From Tissierella simiarum (lineage in GTDB: Bacteria > Bacillota > Clostridia > Tissierellales > Tissierellaceae), in NCBI RefSeq assembly GCF_018917865.1, contig NZ_JAHLPM010000006.1, positions 62,001 through 126,000 on the forward strand: a stretch of DNA of 64,000 nucleotides, in the 5' to 3' direction. The notes below the pieces were generated by a model, which worked only from the letters and a program-made list of their open reading frames with translations, did no database searches and had not been told where the DNA came from. The translations under genes and the position numbers were made by a program. Of this stretch, positions 8,444 through 17,382 are shown in pieces. Positions within the stretch are counted from its first letter, which is position 1. Each line of letters starts with the position of its first letter.

Positions 8444-9607
8444 TTACATATAATCTGACGTTTCACTCGGTAATCCTTTTTGCTTTAATTTACTCTCAAC
8501 AATATCTTTAACTATAGAATAAATAATAGCGAATAAAGGAACCCCTATAATCATTCCCATTAATCCAAATATTTTGCCCGTTACTAATAAAGAGAATAAG
8601 ATCCAAAAAGCTGATATTCCTAGAGATTCTCCTAAAATCTTAGGTCCTATAATATTACCATCTATTTGTTGAATTACTAGTATGATTAGCAAGAACCATA
8701 GTGCCTTTATTGGTGAAACAAATAAAATTATAAAAAAGGATGGGACCGCTCCAATAAAAGGTCCAAAAAATGGGATAATATTTGTAATACCTACTATAAA
8801 TGACACTAATATAGTATATGGCATTTTAAAGATTGTTAAAACAATAAAAGTCAGTATCCCTATAATAAAGGAATCCAATATCTTACCACTTATAAACCTT
8901 CCAAAGATATTGTTACTCCTATGAGTTAATTCTAAAATTTTATCAGAATATGTTTTAGAGAATAAAGAATACGTTACTTTTTTACTTAAAGCAAAAAACT
9001 TTTCCTTATCAATTAATAGATAAATAGATACTATTAAACCTAAAACTATATTCCAAATACTAGATGCAATTGCTTTCAATAAGTTTCCAAGCATAGGAAT
9101 TAAATTAGTTACAAATTTAATAATATAGTTTACAAAGTCATTCCATTTATCAACGATTAGATTTAAATATTCTTCTCTAAGATCTAAACGAGTTGTAAAA
9201 TTATCTAAGGATTTAGTCACATTATTAACATAATGGGGAATATCATTAGCTAATCCAACAACACTAGCAGTTAATTGAGGCAACACAAAATTCATGAATA
9301 AATATAATAATAGAACTAAAGTCGTATAGGTAAATAAAAGACCTAAACTTCTTTTTGACTTTGGTTTAAAGTTTTTAAATAACTTAAGTGTTAGTACCTT
9401 TTCCTCATAAAATTTTAATACAAAATTTAAAAGATATGCAATTGCAAAACCTATAATAAAAGGCTGTAACGTTGCAATAGATTTACTGACTTTAATTTTA
9501 AATAAGTTTATTTCTGATGTTATAAGATAAAAGATAATGCTGCAACAAACTACTATAAATGAGTATATAGCTATTGTTGTGTATTTAATATTCCAATTTA
9601 TCTTCAC
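8444..9607 (-). CDS. AI-2E family transporter (YtvI/PerM-like membrane protein)
   Basis: A 387-residue protein with about eight membrane segments, the usual size for the family. It has an N-terminal hydrophobic pair, a central amphipathic region (residues about 110-170) and the conserved C-terminal block with PFFGPFIGAVPSF, QQIDGNIIGPKILGESLGI and LMGMIIGVPLFAI. Members export quorum signals, ions or other small solutes; which one applies here cannot be told. GGAGG precedes the ATG by about 8 bases. It is a monocistronic unit with a terminator at 8374-8419. Confidence 0.88.
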   Translation of the reverse strand: MKINWNIKYTTIAIYSFIVVCCSIIFYLITSEINLFKIKVSKSIATLQPFIIGFAIAYLLNFVLKFYEEKVLTLKLFKNFKPKSKRSLGLLFTYTTLVLLLYLFMNFVLPQLTASVVGLANDIPHYVNNVTKSLDNFTTRLDLREEYLNLIVDKWNDFVNYIIKFVTNLIPMLGNLLKAIASSIWNIVLGLIVSIYLLIDKEKFFALSKKVTYSLFSKTYSDKILELTHRSNNIFGRFISGKILDSFIIGILTFIVLTIFKMPYTILVSFIVGITNIIPFFGPFIGAVPSFFIILFVSPIKALWFLLIILVIQQIDGNIIGPKILGESLGISAFWILFSLLVTGKIFGLMGMIIGVPLFAIIYSIVKDIVESKLKQKGLPSETSDYM

Positions 9608-9879
9608 TTTGACCTCCTAGTATAGTTATTTTTATATTAGATTATTTGACTTATTATAAACACTAAATTAGCCGTACTGTCAATACTTTTTAAGCAATAA
9701 TTTAACTAAATGAATGTTGTCAATTCTAAGATTAATCTATGATTCTATATAAGAACTTTAAATCAAAACATTTGTCTTGATTTAATATATTAAGAAGTAA
9801 TATTATGTTAGAAGAGAATACAGTTTTAGAATACTACTATTTGTTAAAGTTACATAATATTTGAGAAAGGATGTTGACT

Positions 9880-10824
9880 TTGAAGAATAAAAAATATTTA
9901 CCTATACTTTCTGCTATTATTTCTTCAACTATATTTGGATTTTCCTTTATGTTTACTAAAATAGGTCTAGAAATCATGACTCCTATTGAGTTGATTTCTT
10001 TTAGATTTTTATTAGCAGCTATTGTTATGACGTTACTTAAGTTCTTAAAAATTATAGAGGTAAATCTGAAGGGGAAAAATATTAAAATGATTTTATTAGC
10101 ATCCTTATGTGAACCAGTATTGTATTTTATATTTGAAGTAACAGGAATAAATATGACTACTTCATCGGAAGCAGGATTGATGATATCAATAATTCCAGTA
10201 TTTGTAACGATTTTTAGTATAATATTTTTAAAAGAAAAGCCTAGAATTTCACAACTATGCTTTATTGGATTATCGGTATTTGGAGTTATATTTATTAATA
10301 TGATGAAAGATAGGTTAAGTATATCGGGAAACTTTTTAGGTATTATATTTTTATTTTTAGCGATAATTTCATCTGCTGGATATAATATTGCATCAAAAAA
10401 AGCATCGGAAGAGTTTAAACCTCTTGAGATAACCTTTGTAATGATGTGGGTTGGAGCGATTGCATTTAATAGTATATTAACTGTTAATCATCTTTTAAAA
10501 GGTACTATCGCAAAATATTTTTATCCATTAGCAAATATTCAAGCCATAATTCCTTTATTTTATCTAGGAATATTATCATCTGTTGCTGCATTTTTCATGG
10601 TAAATTATACAATATCTAAGATACCAGTTTCTCAATCTGCAGTATTTGCTAATCTATCTACCATAGTATCTATTGTTGCAGGTGTATTAATATTAAAAGA
10701 AGATTTTTATTGGTTTCATGTAGTAGGTAGTATTATGATACTTATTGGAGTTTGGGGAACAGTATATTATGGAGATAAATCTATAGAAAATAAAGTACTA
10801 GTCAGTCAGATTGAAGAAATTTAA
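9880..10824 (+). CDS. EamA/DMT superfamily exporter
   Basis: About 314 residues with ten membrane segments in two EamA repeats. Repeat 1 contains FGFSFMFTKIGLE and repeat 2 contains YNIASKKASEEF. The Pro/Ser-rich VNYTISKIPVSQSAVFANL before the last segments is typical. DMT proteins export amino acids, metabolites or drugs; specificity is not readable. The start is uncertain: an ATG at 9871 abuts the GAGAAAGG ribosome site, so the TTG at 9880 with 9-base spacing is preferred. It is followed by a terminator at 10860. Confidence 0.85.
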   Translation: MKNKKYLPILSAIISSTIFGFSFMFTKIGLEIMTPIELISFRFLLAAIVMTLLKFLKIIEVNLKGKNIKMILLASLCEPVLYFIFEVTGINMTTSSEAGLMISIIPVFVTIFSIIFLKEKPRISQLCFIGLSVFGVIFINMMKDRLSISGNFLGIIFLFLAIISSAGYNIASKKASEEFKPLEITFVMMWVGAIAFNSILTVNHLLKGTIAKYFYPLANIQAIIPLFYLGILSSVAAFFMVNYTISKIPVSQSAVFANLSTIVSIVAGVLILKEDFYWFHVVGSIMILIGVWGTVYYGDKSIENKVLVSQIEEI

Positions 10825-10859
10825 AAAAGAAATAAATTTTATTATAAGAAATAAGGGGG

Positions 10860-10901
10860 CTGTCTCAGAATAATTTTTAAAAGTCGTTATGAGACAGTTT
10901 T
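10860..10901 (+). terminator. Intrinsic terminator after the EamA gene
   Basis: CTGTCTCA (10860-10867) pairs with TGAGACAG (10890-10897), followed by TTTT. An AAGGGGG string precedes it. Confidence 0.65.
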
Positions 10902-11001
10902 ATTATTTAAAAAAACTGTTACCAAAATAGAAAAAATAGTTTATACTAAATTATAAAATAAAAAATATAATATATGAATTTTTGAAAATGGAGGCGGTCG
11001 C

Positions 11002-12291
11002 TTGAAAGACAATACAAATAATAATCATTCATTTCACCTAGGAACAAAATCTAATTTTATCATACTCTCAATTTTTCCTTTATGTCTATTAATTATAGCT
11101 TTCTTTATAGACTCCCCCCAAAATATTATTAATGGATTGCACAAAATAATTGTATCTCCAGACATACTTTTAACAGATTATTTGGCTGTAGGAGGTATAG
11201 GTGCAGCATTTGTTAATACAGCTCTGTTAACTCTAGTAGGCATATATATGTTATATATCCTTAAATTGAAGATTAATGGTACACTTATAGCCGCAATTTT
11301 TAGTATTAGCGGATTTGCCTTTATTGGTAAAAATATATTAAATGTTTGGCCGATATATTTAGGTGGATTTATATATTCAAAATATGAGAATATACATATG
11401 AAAAGTATTATTTTGGCACTTATGTTTGCTACGGCCTTAGCTCCTGTTGTAAGTGAAGTAGCTTTTGGTCTTGATTTAGATCTAAAGATAAGCATACCAT
11501 TGGGTATATTAGTTGGAATAATGATAGGGTTTGTTATAACACCATTAGCATCTCATATGGTAAGATTTCATGATGGATATAATCTTTATAATATGGGATT
11601 TACAGCAGGAATTTTAGCTACATTAATAACTTCTATATTAAGAAGTTTTGGATTAATTATAGAAACTCAATCTGTTCTTTCCTATGAGTATAGTAACTTT
11701 TTAAGAAATATACTGATTATTATGTTTATATCTATGATAGTATTAGGATTCATTATTAATAAAAAGAGCTTTAAAGGATATATTAATATATTTAAATATA
11801 AAGGTAGGTTGGTTACAGACTTTACAAAACTTGTTGGATATGGTATTACATATATGAATATGGGGATTATGGGACTAATATGTGTACTATATGTAATAGT
11901 ATCCAAAGGATATTTCAATGGTCCAGTAGTAGCTGGAATATTAACTGTAGTTGGATTTTCTGCATTTGGAAAACATCCTAAGAATGCTATTCCTATACTA
12001 ATTGGAGTCTATGTAACCACTATTTTAAATATCTGGGACATATCATCTACTACAGTTATTATGGCTGGATTATTCGGTACAACTCTTGCACCTATTACTG
12101 GTACCTATGGATTTACAGCAGGTATTATTGCCGGATTTTTACATGTAGCAGTAGTGATGAATGTTGTAAAGATTCATGGAGGTTTAAATCTATATAATAA
12201 TGGATTCTCAGGTGGAATAGTTGCCTCTATTATGGTTCCCATAGCAGAAACGTTGAAAAATAGGGGGGAAAGGAATGAAACAGGAAATTAA
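11002..12291 (+). CDS. DUF1576 polytopic membrane protein
   Basis: A 429-residue membrane protein with about 11-12 hydrophobic segments. It contains an internal duplication: RFHDGYNLYNMGFTAGIL near the middle matches KIHGGLNLYNNGFSGGIV near the end, and ISGFAFIGKNILNVWPIYLG matches VGFSAFGKHPKNAIPILIG. Two inverted or tandem membrane halves of this kind are common in transporters. The family has no known function. GGAGG lies 7 bases before a TTG start. The 3' end overlaps the next gene by 17 bases, so the two are translationally linked. Confidence 0.8.
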   Translation: MKDNTNNNHSFHLGTKSNFIILSIFPLCLLIIAFFIDSPQNIINGLHKIIVSPDILLTDYLAVGGIGAAFVNTALLTLVGIYMLYILKLKINGTLIAAIFSISGFAFIGKNILNVWPIYLGGFIYSKYENIHMKSIILALMFATALAPVVSEVAFGLDLDLKISIPLGILVGIMIGFVITPLASHMVRFHDGYNLYNMGFTAGILATLITSILRSFGLIIETQSVLSYEYSNFLRNILIIMFISMIVLGFIINKKSFKGYINIFKYKGRLVTDFTKLVGYGITYMNMGIMGLICVLYVIVSKGYFNGPVVAGILTVVGFSAFGKHPKNAIPILIGVYVTTILNIWDISSTTVIMAGLFGTTLAPITGTYGFTAGIIAGFLHVAVVMNVVKIHGGLNLYNNGFSGGIVASIMVPIAETLKNRGERNETGN

Positions 12292-12622
12292 TAAAGTTTC
12301 AAAGATTGTAAGTGAGTTGATTAATTTTTGTTTGAATAATTCTGCAAAAAAAATAGATATTTCTATAGAAGATAAAGAAAATAGATTTGAAATTCTCATT
12401 AGTACAGATTATATAAAATGTAATAAAGATGATGTAGAAAATGTTAAAACCTTGTTAGAGACTGGGCGACAATTAGAGGTAGATGAATACTATTGGCAAT
12501 TAACTGGAGAAGACATGAGCGATCAAGAGTTGAGTTTAGTAGGTATGATGGTTGATGAAGCTATAGTTAATTGGGAGAATCCATCTATGAAGATTAAGTT
12601 AATTAGATATAGAGAGACATAA
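12275..12622 (+). CDS. Small cytoplasmic protein translationally coupled to the DUF1576 gene
   Basis: A 115-residue soluble protein without signal peptide or membrane segment, starting inside the 3' end of the DUF1576 gene behind AGGGGGGAAAGG. The first 50 residues (an amphipathic helix, then KIDISIEDKENRFEILIS) resemble the start of a GHKL/HATPase-type alpha-beta fold, but no complete ATP-binding motif is present. I do not recognise a family with certainty. The tight overlap suggests it regulates or assists the membrane protein. A strong terminator follows. Confidence 0.7.
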   Translation: MKQEINKVSKIVSELINFCLNNSAKKIDISIEDKENRFEILISTDYIKCNKDDVENVKTLLETGRQLEVDEYYWQLTGEDMSDQELSLVGMMVDEAIVNWENPSMKIKLIRYRET

Positions 12623-12657
12623 AATACAAACAAGTTTGAATTATTTTTTATTAGTTT

Positions 12658-12699
12658 AATCCTAAGACTCTTCCAATAGAAGTGCTTTAGGATTTTTTT
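12658..12699 (+). terminator. Intrinsic terminator
   Basis: AATCCTAA (12658-12665) pairs with TTAGGATT (12687-12694), with an inner CTTC/GAAG pairing and a T-run. The same outer stem sequence occurs in the terminator at 15175. Confidence 0.8.
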
Positions 12700-12778
12700 A
12701 TTTAAAACTAATATATTTAACAATTTAGACTTAGTTTGTAAAGACTTTTTGATATTATAATGCTAGGGAGGGGTAAGC

Positions 12779-14015
12779 ATGTATAAAAAGCTAGTATATA
12801 TGGTCATACTTTTAAGTTTAACAGTACAGTTAACGGGTTGCGGAAAAGAAAGGCAAAAGGATGTTCAAAAAATTGTACTTGAAAAAGATGTAAGAGAGCG
12901 GAATTTAAAGTTAAAAGACAGTGATCCAAAGATAACAGTAGAAAAAGTGAATTTACAATTAGATGAGGGAGATTATTTTTATCCAGCTTTTTATCGTGAA
13001 GGGGAAGTCTATGGGTATGTTGAAAAAGGCTCTGGAATAATAACGAATGTACCTACAGATAGCCATCCAATAGCAGGGCATATTAAGCAATATTTATATA
13101 AAATAGATAAAAGTAATCATTTAATAAAGACCTCAAAAGAAGCTTTTACTTATTCGAGAAAAGCTAAAGTGTTAGATTTTAAATATGGAGAACAAGACAA
13201 GGTGTTCAGTGTAGATTATAAAAAGGAGGATAAGCCTAGAGAAATTATTGAATTGACAGATATAATAGAAGAGTTAAAGAAACCAAGCTATAGCAGCAAC
13301 TACTATATTAGAGATATTCCGGAAAATGAAAACTATATAGTTATTGATGAGATGGCATTAAGTAAAAGAAAGAAGTACTTATATGATATTAAAAGGAAGA
13401 AGCTCTATGAGACGAAAGGTGAGAGTGATGGTTGGTTTTACTATGTGGATACTTTAAAATCTCTTGTATATATGGATAGAGATTTAAAATTCTATAAAGT
13501 AAAATTAAAAGGAAAATACTTTTATTTAGAAGAATATATTGATTTGAAAAAGAAAGATAAAATAGATAAAGTATGGGGGAGGATGATAAATAGTGATGAG
13601 ATACTAATATTGCAAGAAAGATGCGCAAATGAATTAGGATATTATCAATACCCATCCTCTTTATGAGACTATCTCTGTTAGTAAGTTTAATTTTAAGACT
13701 AACCAATATAATATATTGTTTGAGACACCTGAGGAAGTTAATATATATGCTGAATACATTGGAAATAATATGTTAGTACTAGAAGAATTTAAAGGGAAGG
13801 ATAATTGTATAACACCTATAAAGAGATATTTTAAAGAAATAGAAGGGAATGAGTTGAATAGCTTATTTGAAGAAAAAGTAGAGAATGAAGGGGAAACAAT
13901 GTATCCTCATATTGAAGTAATCAGTGAAGACGGAAGAGAAATCTTTTTAGTTAGAAATTTGAGTGAACTAAAAAGTGGTGGAAAAACAACAAGGGAATAT
14001 ATATATAAGGTATAA
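12779..14015 (+). pseudogene. Lipoprotein gene split by a +1 frameshift
   Basis: The 5' frame (12779-13666, 295 codons) encodes a lipoprotein with lipobox QLTGC at about residues 17-21 and a beta-rich body. It ends prematurely at a TGA at 13664-13666. The reading continues in the next frame (YETISVSKFNFKTNQYNILFETPEE...) to 14015. Removing one T from the TTT run at 13660-13662 restores a single frame of about 411 residues (PSS then YETISV). The 3' part has no ribosome site of its own. No known family; the product would be exported and lipid-anchored. Either a real mutation or a sequencing error. Confidence 0.75.
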
Positions 14016-14188
14016 AATCCAATAACGACAGATTGTAGTATACTTCATTGATGGAGAGAAGGTTCTAATATATAATATTTTATATATAAACTATAAATAA
14101 TTGTTATTTTAAAGATTAGGATGATTATTTAGGAACGTTAGTATTTCAAAAAGATTATTTTAACGAATATAATCATTCTATTGAGTTA

Positions 14189-15118
14189 ATGATAAAAATT
14201 GTAATCATTCAAGTGTTTTTATTTATAGTTATGATTTTCATAATTTATCTTTGGTTAAAGAAAATAACATATTCATTAAGTCATTTAGCTGATGGAATGG
14301 TTTTTGTAGGGAAAGGTGATTTTTCCAATAGATTAGAAGTTAGAAGTAAGGATGAGGTGGCAAGTTTAATTAATCATTTTAATATGATGCAAGATCGAAT
14401 AGAGGAGCAAATGGATTATTTACAGTTAGAAAAGAAAAAGATAGAGGAATTAGAAAAGTCGTCTAGAGATTTCTTTAATTATGCGACTCATGAAATGAAA
14501 ACTCCTATTACTGCTATTATAGGGTATACTCAGTTATTACAAAAGGGAGATATAGATGAAGAAGTAAAGGAAAAAGTGTATAACAGAATTATAGCTGAAT
14601 CTAAAAGGTTGCATAAGATGGTTCAAAATATGCTAGTAGTTGCAAGAAGTAAAGAAATGCAAACATATACACCTCAAAGCTTTAATATTAAACATCTATT
14701 AATTAGAATAGTCCATGAGTTTCAACTTGCCTTTAAAAAGCAGAATATAGAAATAAATTTAAAGAGTGAAGATGCTGTAGTTTTTGCTATAGAGGAAGAG
14801 ATAAGAAGTATTCTTTTAAATTTAATAGATAACGGAATTAAATATAGTCAGGATGGGAAGATCGATATTGGGTGTAAATGTAAAGATGATAATATTTACA
14901 TTGCTGTAGAAAATAAATGTTCTCCTATTCCACAGGAAATTAGAGAAAATTTATTTGACTCATTTATCAAGTACAACTATGGAAATCATAAACAAATAAG
15001 TTCTGGATTAGGTTTATTTATATGCAGAGAACTAGCTGAGAAAAATGATGCACAAATAAACTATACAATAAATGATGATAGAATTTGTTTTAGTATAGAA
15101 TTAGCTAAGGGTGAGTAA
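14189..15118 (+). pseudogene. Sensor histidine kinase lacking its N-terminal membrane/sensor part
   Basis: The readable product (309 codons from ATG 14189) has one membrane helix (residues about 3-25), a HAMP domain, HisKA with phospho-accepting His in NYATHEMKTPITAIIGYTQ, and HATPase with N-box LIDNGIKYS and G-box SSGLGLFI. The frame is open upstream from 14120 and reads DDYLGTLVFQKDYFNEYNHSIEL, part of an extracellular domain, but begins after a TAG with no start. The first membrane helix and most of the sensor are therefore lost. No ribosome site precedes ATG 14189 and no response regulator is adjacent. It could still make a constitutive kinase fragment. Confidence 0.7.
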
Positions 15119-15174
15119 GCTTTTCTCATTTTTATAAATCTGATGAGAACATTATAATTATTAAATTCAAAGAA

Positions 15175-15215
15175 AATCCTAACATAAGATTGGAACTGTG
15201 GTTAGGATTTTTTTA
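15175..15215 (+). terminator. Intrinsic terminator after the kinase remnant
   Basis: AATCCTAA (15175-15182) pairs with TTAGGATT (15202-15209) and is followed by a T-run. Confidence 0.8.
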
Positions 15216-15640
15216 TATTTAAATACATTTGATTTAAAAGCATTTAAATATTATTAATAATATAGATATTTAACGTGACAGGAATAAAAGCCATTGCAAA
15301 TTTAGCCTATGAACTATATAATTACACTATAAAAGTAAAAAAGTTCACTTCTAAAAGATGATGAGATATATCAAAAAAATAGTAAATGGAATTGCTATCA
15401 TAGAACAATATAAAAATGATTATAGAACATTATCTAAATCTAAAATCTTAAGACATATTTCAAAACTATAATTTAAAATTCAAGAATTATAAAATATAAT
15501 TGATAATTTAGGGATAGCTTATAACCATTATGCAATTCGCCATGGTTTGCTACCTCAGACTTTTCAGCTACCATGCCTTAAAAAGACTAATAAATATATT
15601 ATTATAACTACTAAAGGTTAATAAGAGAAGGAGTGGGTAA
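15216..15640. other. Gene-poor gap before the antiporter gene
   Basis: About 425 bases without a convincing gene. A 37-codon frame at 15361-15471 (MRYIKKIVNGIAIIEQYK...) lacks a good ribosome site and looks like debris. A weak hairpin CATGGT/ACCATG lies at about 15541-15575. I looked for a potassium or c-di-AMP riboswitch because of the downstream gene and did not find the consensus. Confidence 0.5.
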
Positions 15641-17224
15641 ATGACATTTAATTACACAGTTTTATTGGTTTCTTCAGTACTCTTAGTATGTGTCATGTCT
15701 AGTAAACTATCTTATAGAATAGGAGTTCCTGTACTTATAGTGTTTCTGGGCATAGGTATGTTGGTAGGATCTGATGGTATTGGGTTTGTATATTTTGATA
15801 ATCCAGCCATAGCACAGTATATAGGTTCTACAGCATTAGCTTTTATACTCTTTACAGGTGGTATGGATACAAAATGGACTTCTGTTAAACCAGTAATCAA
15901 ATCAGGATTAGTTTTAGCAACTGTTGGAGTTCTGGGTACAGCAATATTTGTAGGAGTATTTACGTACTTTGTAACAGATATGACTATTTGGGAAGGACTT
16001 TTACTTGGAGCAATAGTTTCATCAACAGATGCTGCAACGGTTTTTTCAATCTTAAAGTCAAAAAGTCTTAATTTAAAGGGCGATTTAGTTCCTTTATTAG
16101 AATTTGAAAGTGGCAGCAATGACCCTATGGCGTATATGATTACAGTTATACTTGTATCAATAATAACTACAGGAGAAAGTAGTCTAATAGCATTTATATT
16201 GATGTTTACGAGACAAATGATCATAGGTGGAATATTAGGTTATGTTTTAGCAAGACTGTTTACTTTACTTATTAACTATATAAAGTTAGATTATGATGGA
16301 TTATACTATGTATTTCTCATAGCTACAGTTTATCTTATATTTGCAATAGTTAGTATTTTAGATGGAAATGGATTTCTTGCTATGTATGTTGCTGGTATAG
16401 TATTTGGTAACACTAGATACATTCATAAGAGAAGCTTAATTAAATTTTTTGATGGCCAAACATGGCTTATGCAAATTACACTTTTTGTTACATTAGGATT
16501 ATTGGTATTTCCTAGTCAACTACCTTCGGTTGCGGGAAAAGGGCTGATTATTTCATCTTTTATTATTTTTGTTGCTAGACCAGTATGTATGTTTATTTTA
16601 ATGAGTTTCTTTGAATATAGTTTTAAAGAAAAGTTACTAGTATCATGGGTTGGATTTAGAGGTGCAGCTTCAATAGTATTTGCCATAATTCCATATATGG
16701 AAGGGCTTCCAGTGGCAAATGAAATATTCAATATCGTTTTCTTTATAGTTTTAACATCTGTTGTTATTCAAGGTACGCTGTTTCCAATTATAGCTAGAAA
16801 GCTTGGTTTAGTTGAAATGGTAGATGATACAATTTTAACTAGAAGCTTTAACGAATATGCTGATGAAATAAATGGTGTATTTGCAGAACTTCTAGTTTTA
16901 CCTAATTCACCTATGTTAAAAAAGAAAATTGTTGAAATTAAAATTCCACAAGAGGTTTTAGTTATCAGTATACACAGAGATGACAAGTATATTGTACCAA
17001 AAGGTTTAACGATGATAAAAGAAAACGATAAGTTACTAGTTACAGCAGAAAGTGAAGAACATGTTAAAGATTTAGAAGAAAGATTTGCAGTTAAGATGAT
17101 TACTAATGAACCTTCTAGTATTGATTTTAAGGGAAGAAGGAATGAGTTTCATATTGTGAAGGGAGATATAATAAAGAATAAAAGAATCAAAATAAAAGAG
17201 AAGATTAAAAACAAAACCTCGTAA
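15641..17224 (+). CDS. K+/H+ antiporter, CPA1 (CvrA/NhaP2-like) with RCK-C domain
   Basis: A 527-residue protein. The first 390 residues form about 12 membrane segments of the cation/proton antiporter family, with VSSTDAATVFSIL and FESGSNDPMAYMI carrying the conserved acidic transport residues. WVGFRGAASIVFAIIP is the conserved late helix. Residues about 400-480 form a TrkA-C (RCK-C) domain (LVISIHRDDKYIVPKG... LLVTAESEEHVKDLEERF), a ligand-binding regulator of K+ efflux that binds c-di-AMP or nucleotides in some relatives. It exports K+ in exchange for protons. AGAAGGAG precedes the ATG. Confidence 0.9.
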   Translation: MTFNYTVLLVSSVLLVCVMSSKLSYRIGVPVLIVFLGIGMLVGSDGIGFVYFDNPAIAQYIGSTALAFILFTGGMDTKWTSVKPVIKSGLVLATVGVLGTAIFVGVFTYFVTDMTIWEGLLLGAIVSSTDAATVFSILKSKSLNLKGDLVPLLEFESGSNDPMAYMITVILVSIITTGESSLIAFILMFTRQMIIGGILGYVLARLFTLLINYIKLDYDGLYYVFLIATVYLIFAIVSILDGNGFLAMYVAGIVFGNTRYIHKRSLIKFFDGQTWLMQITLFVTLGLLVFPSQLPSVAGKGLIISSFIIFVARPVCMFILMSFFEYSFKEKLLVSWVGFRGAASIVFAIIPYMEGLPVANEIFNIVFFIVLTSVVIQGTLFPIIARKLGLVEMVDDTILTRSFNEYADEINGVFAELLVLPNSPMLKKKIVEIKIPQEVLVISIHRDDKYIVPKGLTMIKENDKLLVTAESEEHVKDLEERFAVKMITNEPSSIDFKGRRNEFHIVKGDIIKNKRIKIKEKIKNKTS

Positions 17225-17249
17225 TATCAAGAGTGATAGCGAATATATA

Positions 17250-17284
17250 AAGAGTCTATAAGAAAAAGCTTATAGACTTTTTAT
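17250..17284 (+). terminator. Intrinsic terminator after the antiporter gene
   Basis: Stem AGTCTATAAG / CTTATAGACT with an AAAAAG loop region, followed by a TTTTTA tract. Confidence 0.8.
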
Positions 17285-17314
17285 ATATTATTAAACTTTA
17301 AATAAGAATAATTA

Positions 17315-17346
17315 TTGACATTACCCTTAACTGGAAGGTGTATACT
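17315..17346 (+). promoter_or_regulatory. MerR-type promoter and operator
   Basis: TTGACA (17315-17320) and TATACT (17341-17346) are separated by 20 bp instead of 17. The spacer holds the imperfect dyad ACCCTTAACTGGAAGGT (17323-17339), the classical MerR-family operator that the activator twists to bring the promoter boxes into register. It sits directly before the MerR gene, so autoregulation is expected. Confidence 0.85.
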
Positions 17347-17382
17347 TATGTTATCAACGTTGATAGAAAAGGGGAGAAAAAA

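Noticed and set aside
10846-10901. AAGGGGGCTGTCTCA as the end of an insertion sequence
   Set aside because: No transposase, no target duplication and no second end nearby; the hairpin and T-run make a terminator the simpler reading.
15500-15640. Possible K+ or c-di-AMP riboswitch before the antiporter gene
   Set aside because: Only a weak CATGGT/ACCATG hairpin is visible; none of the conserved ydaO or ykoK core sequences were found.
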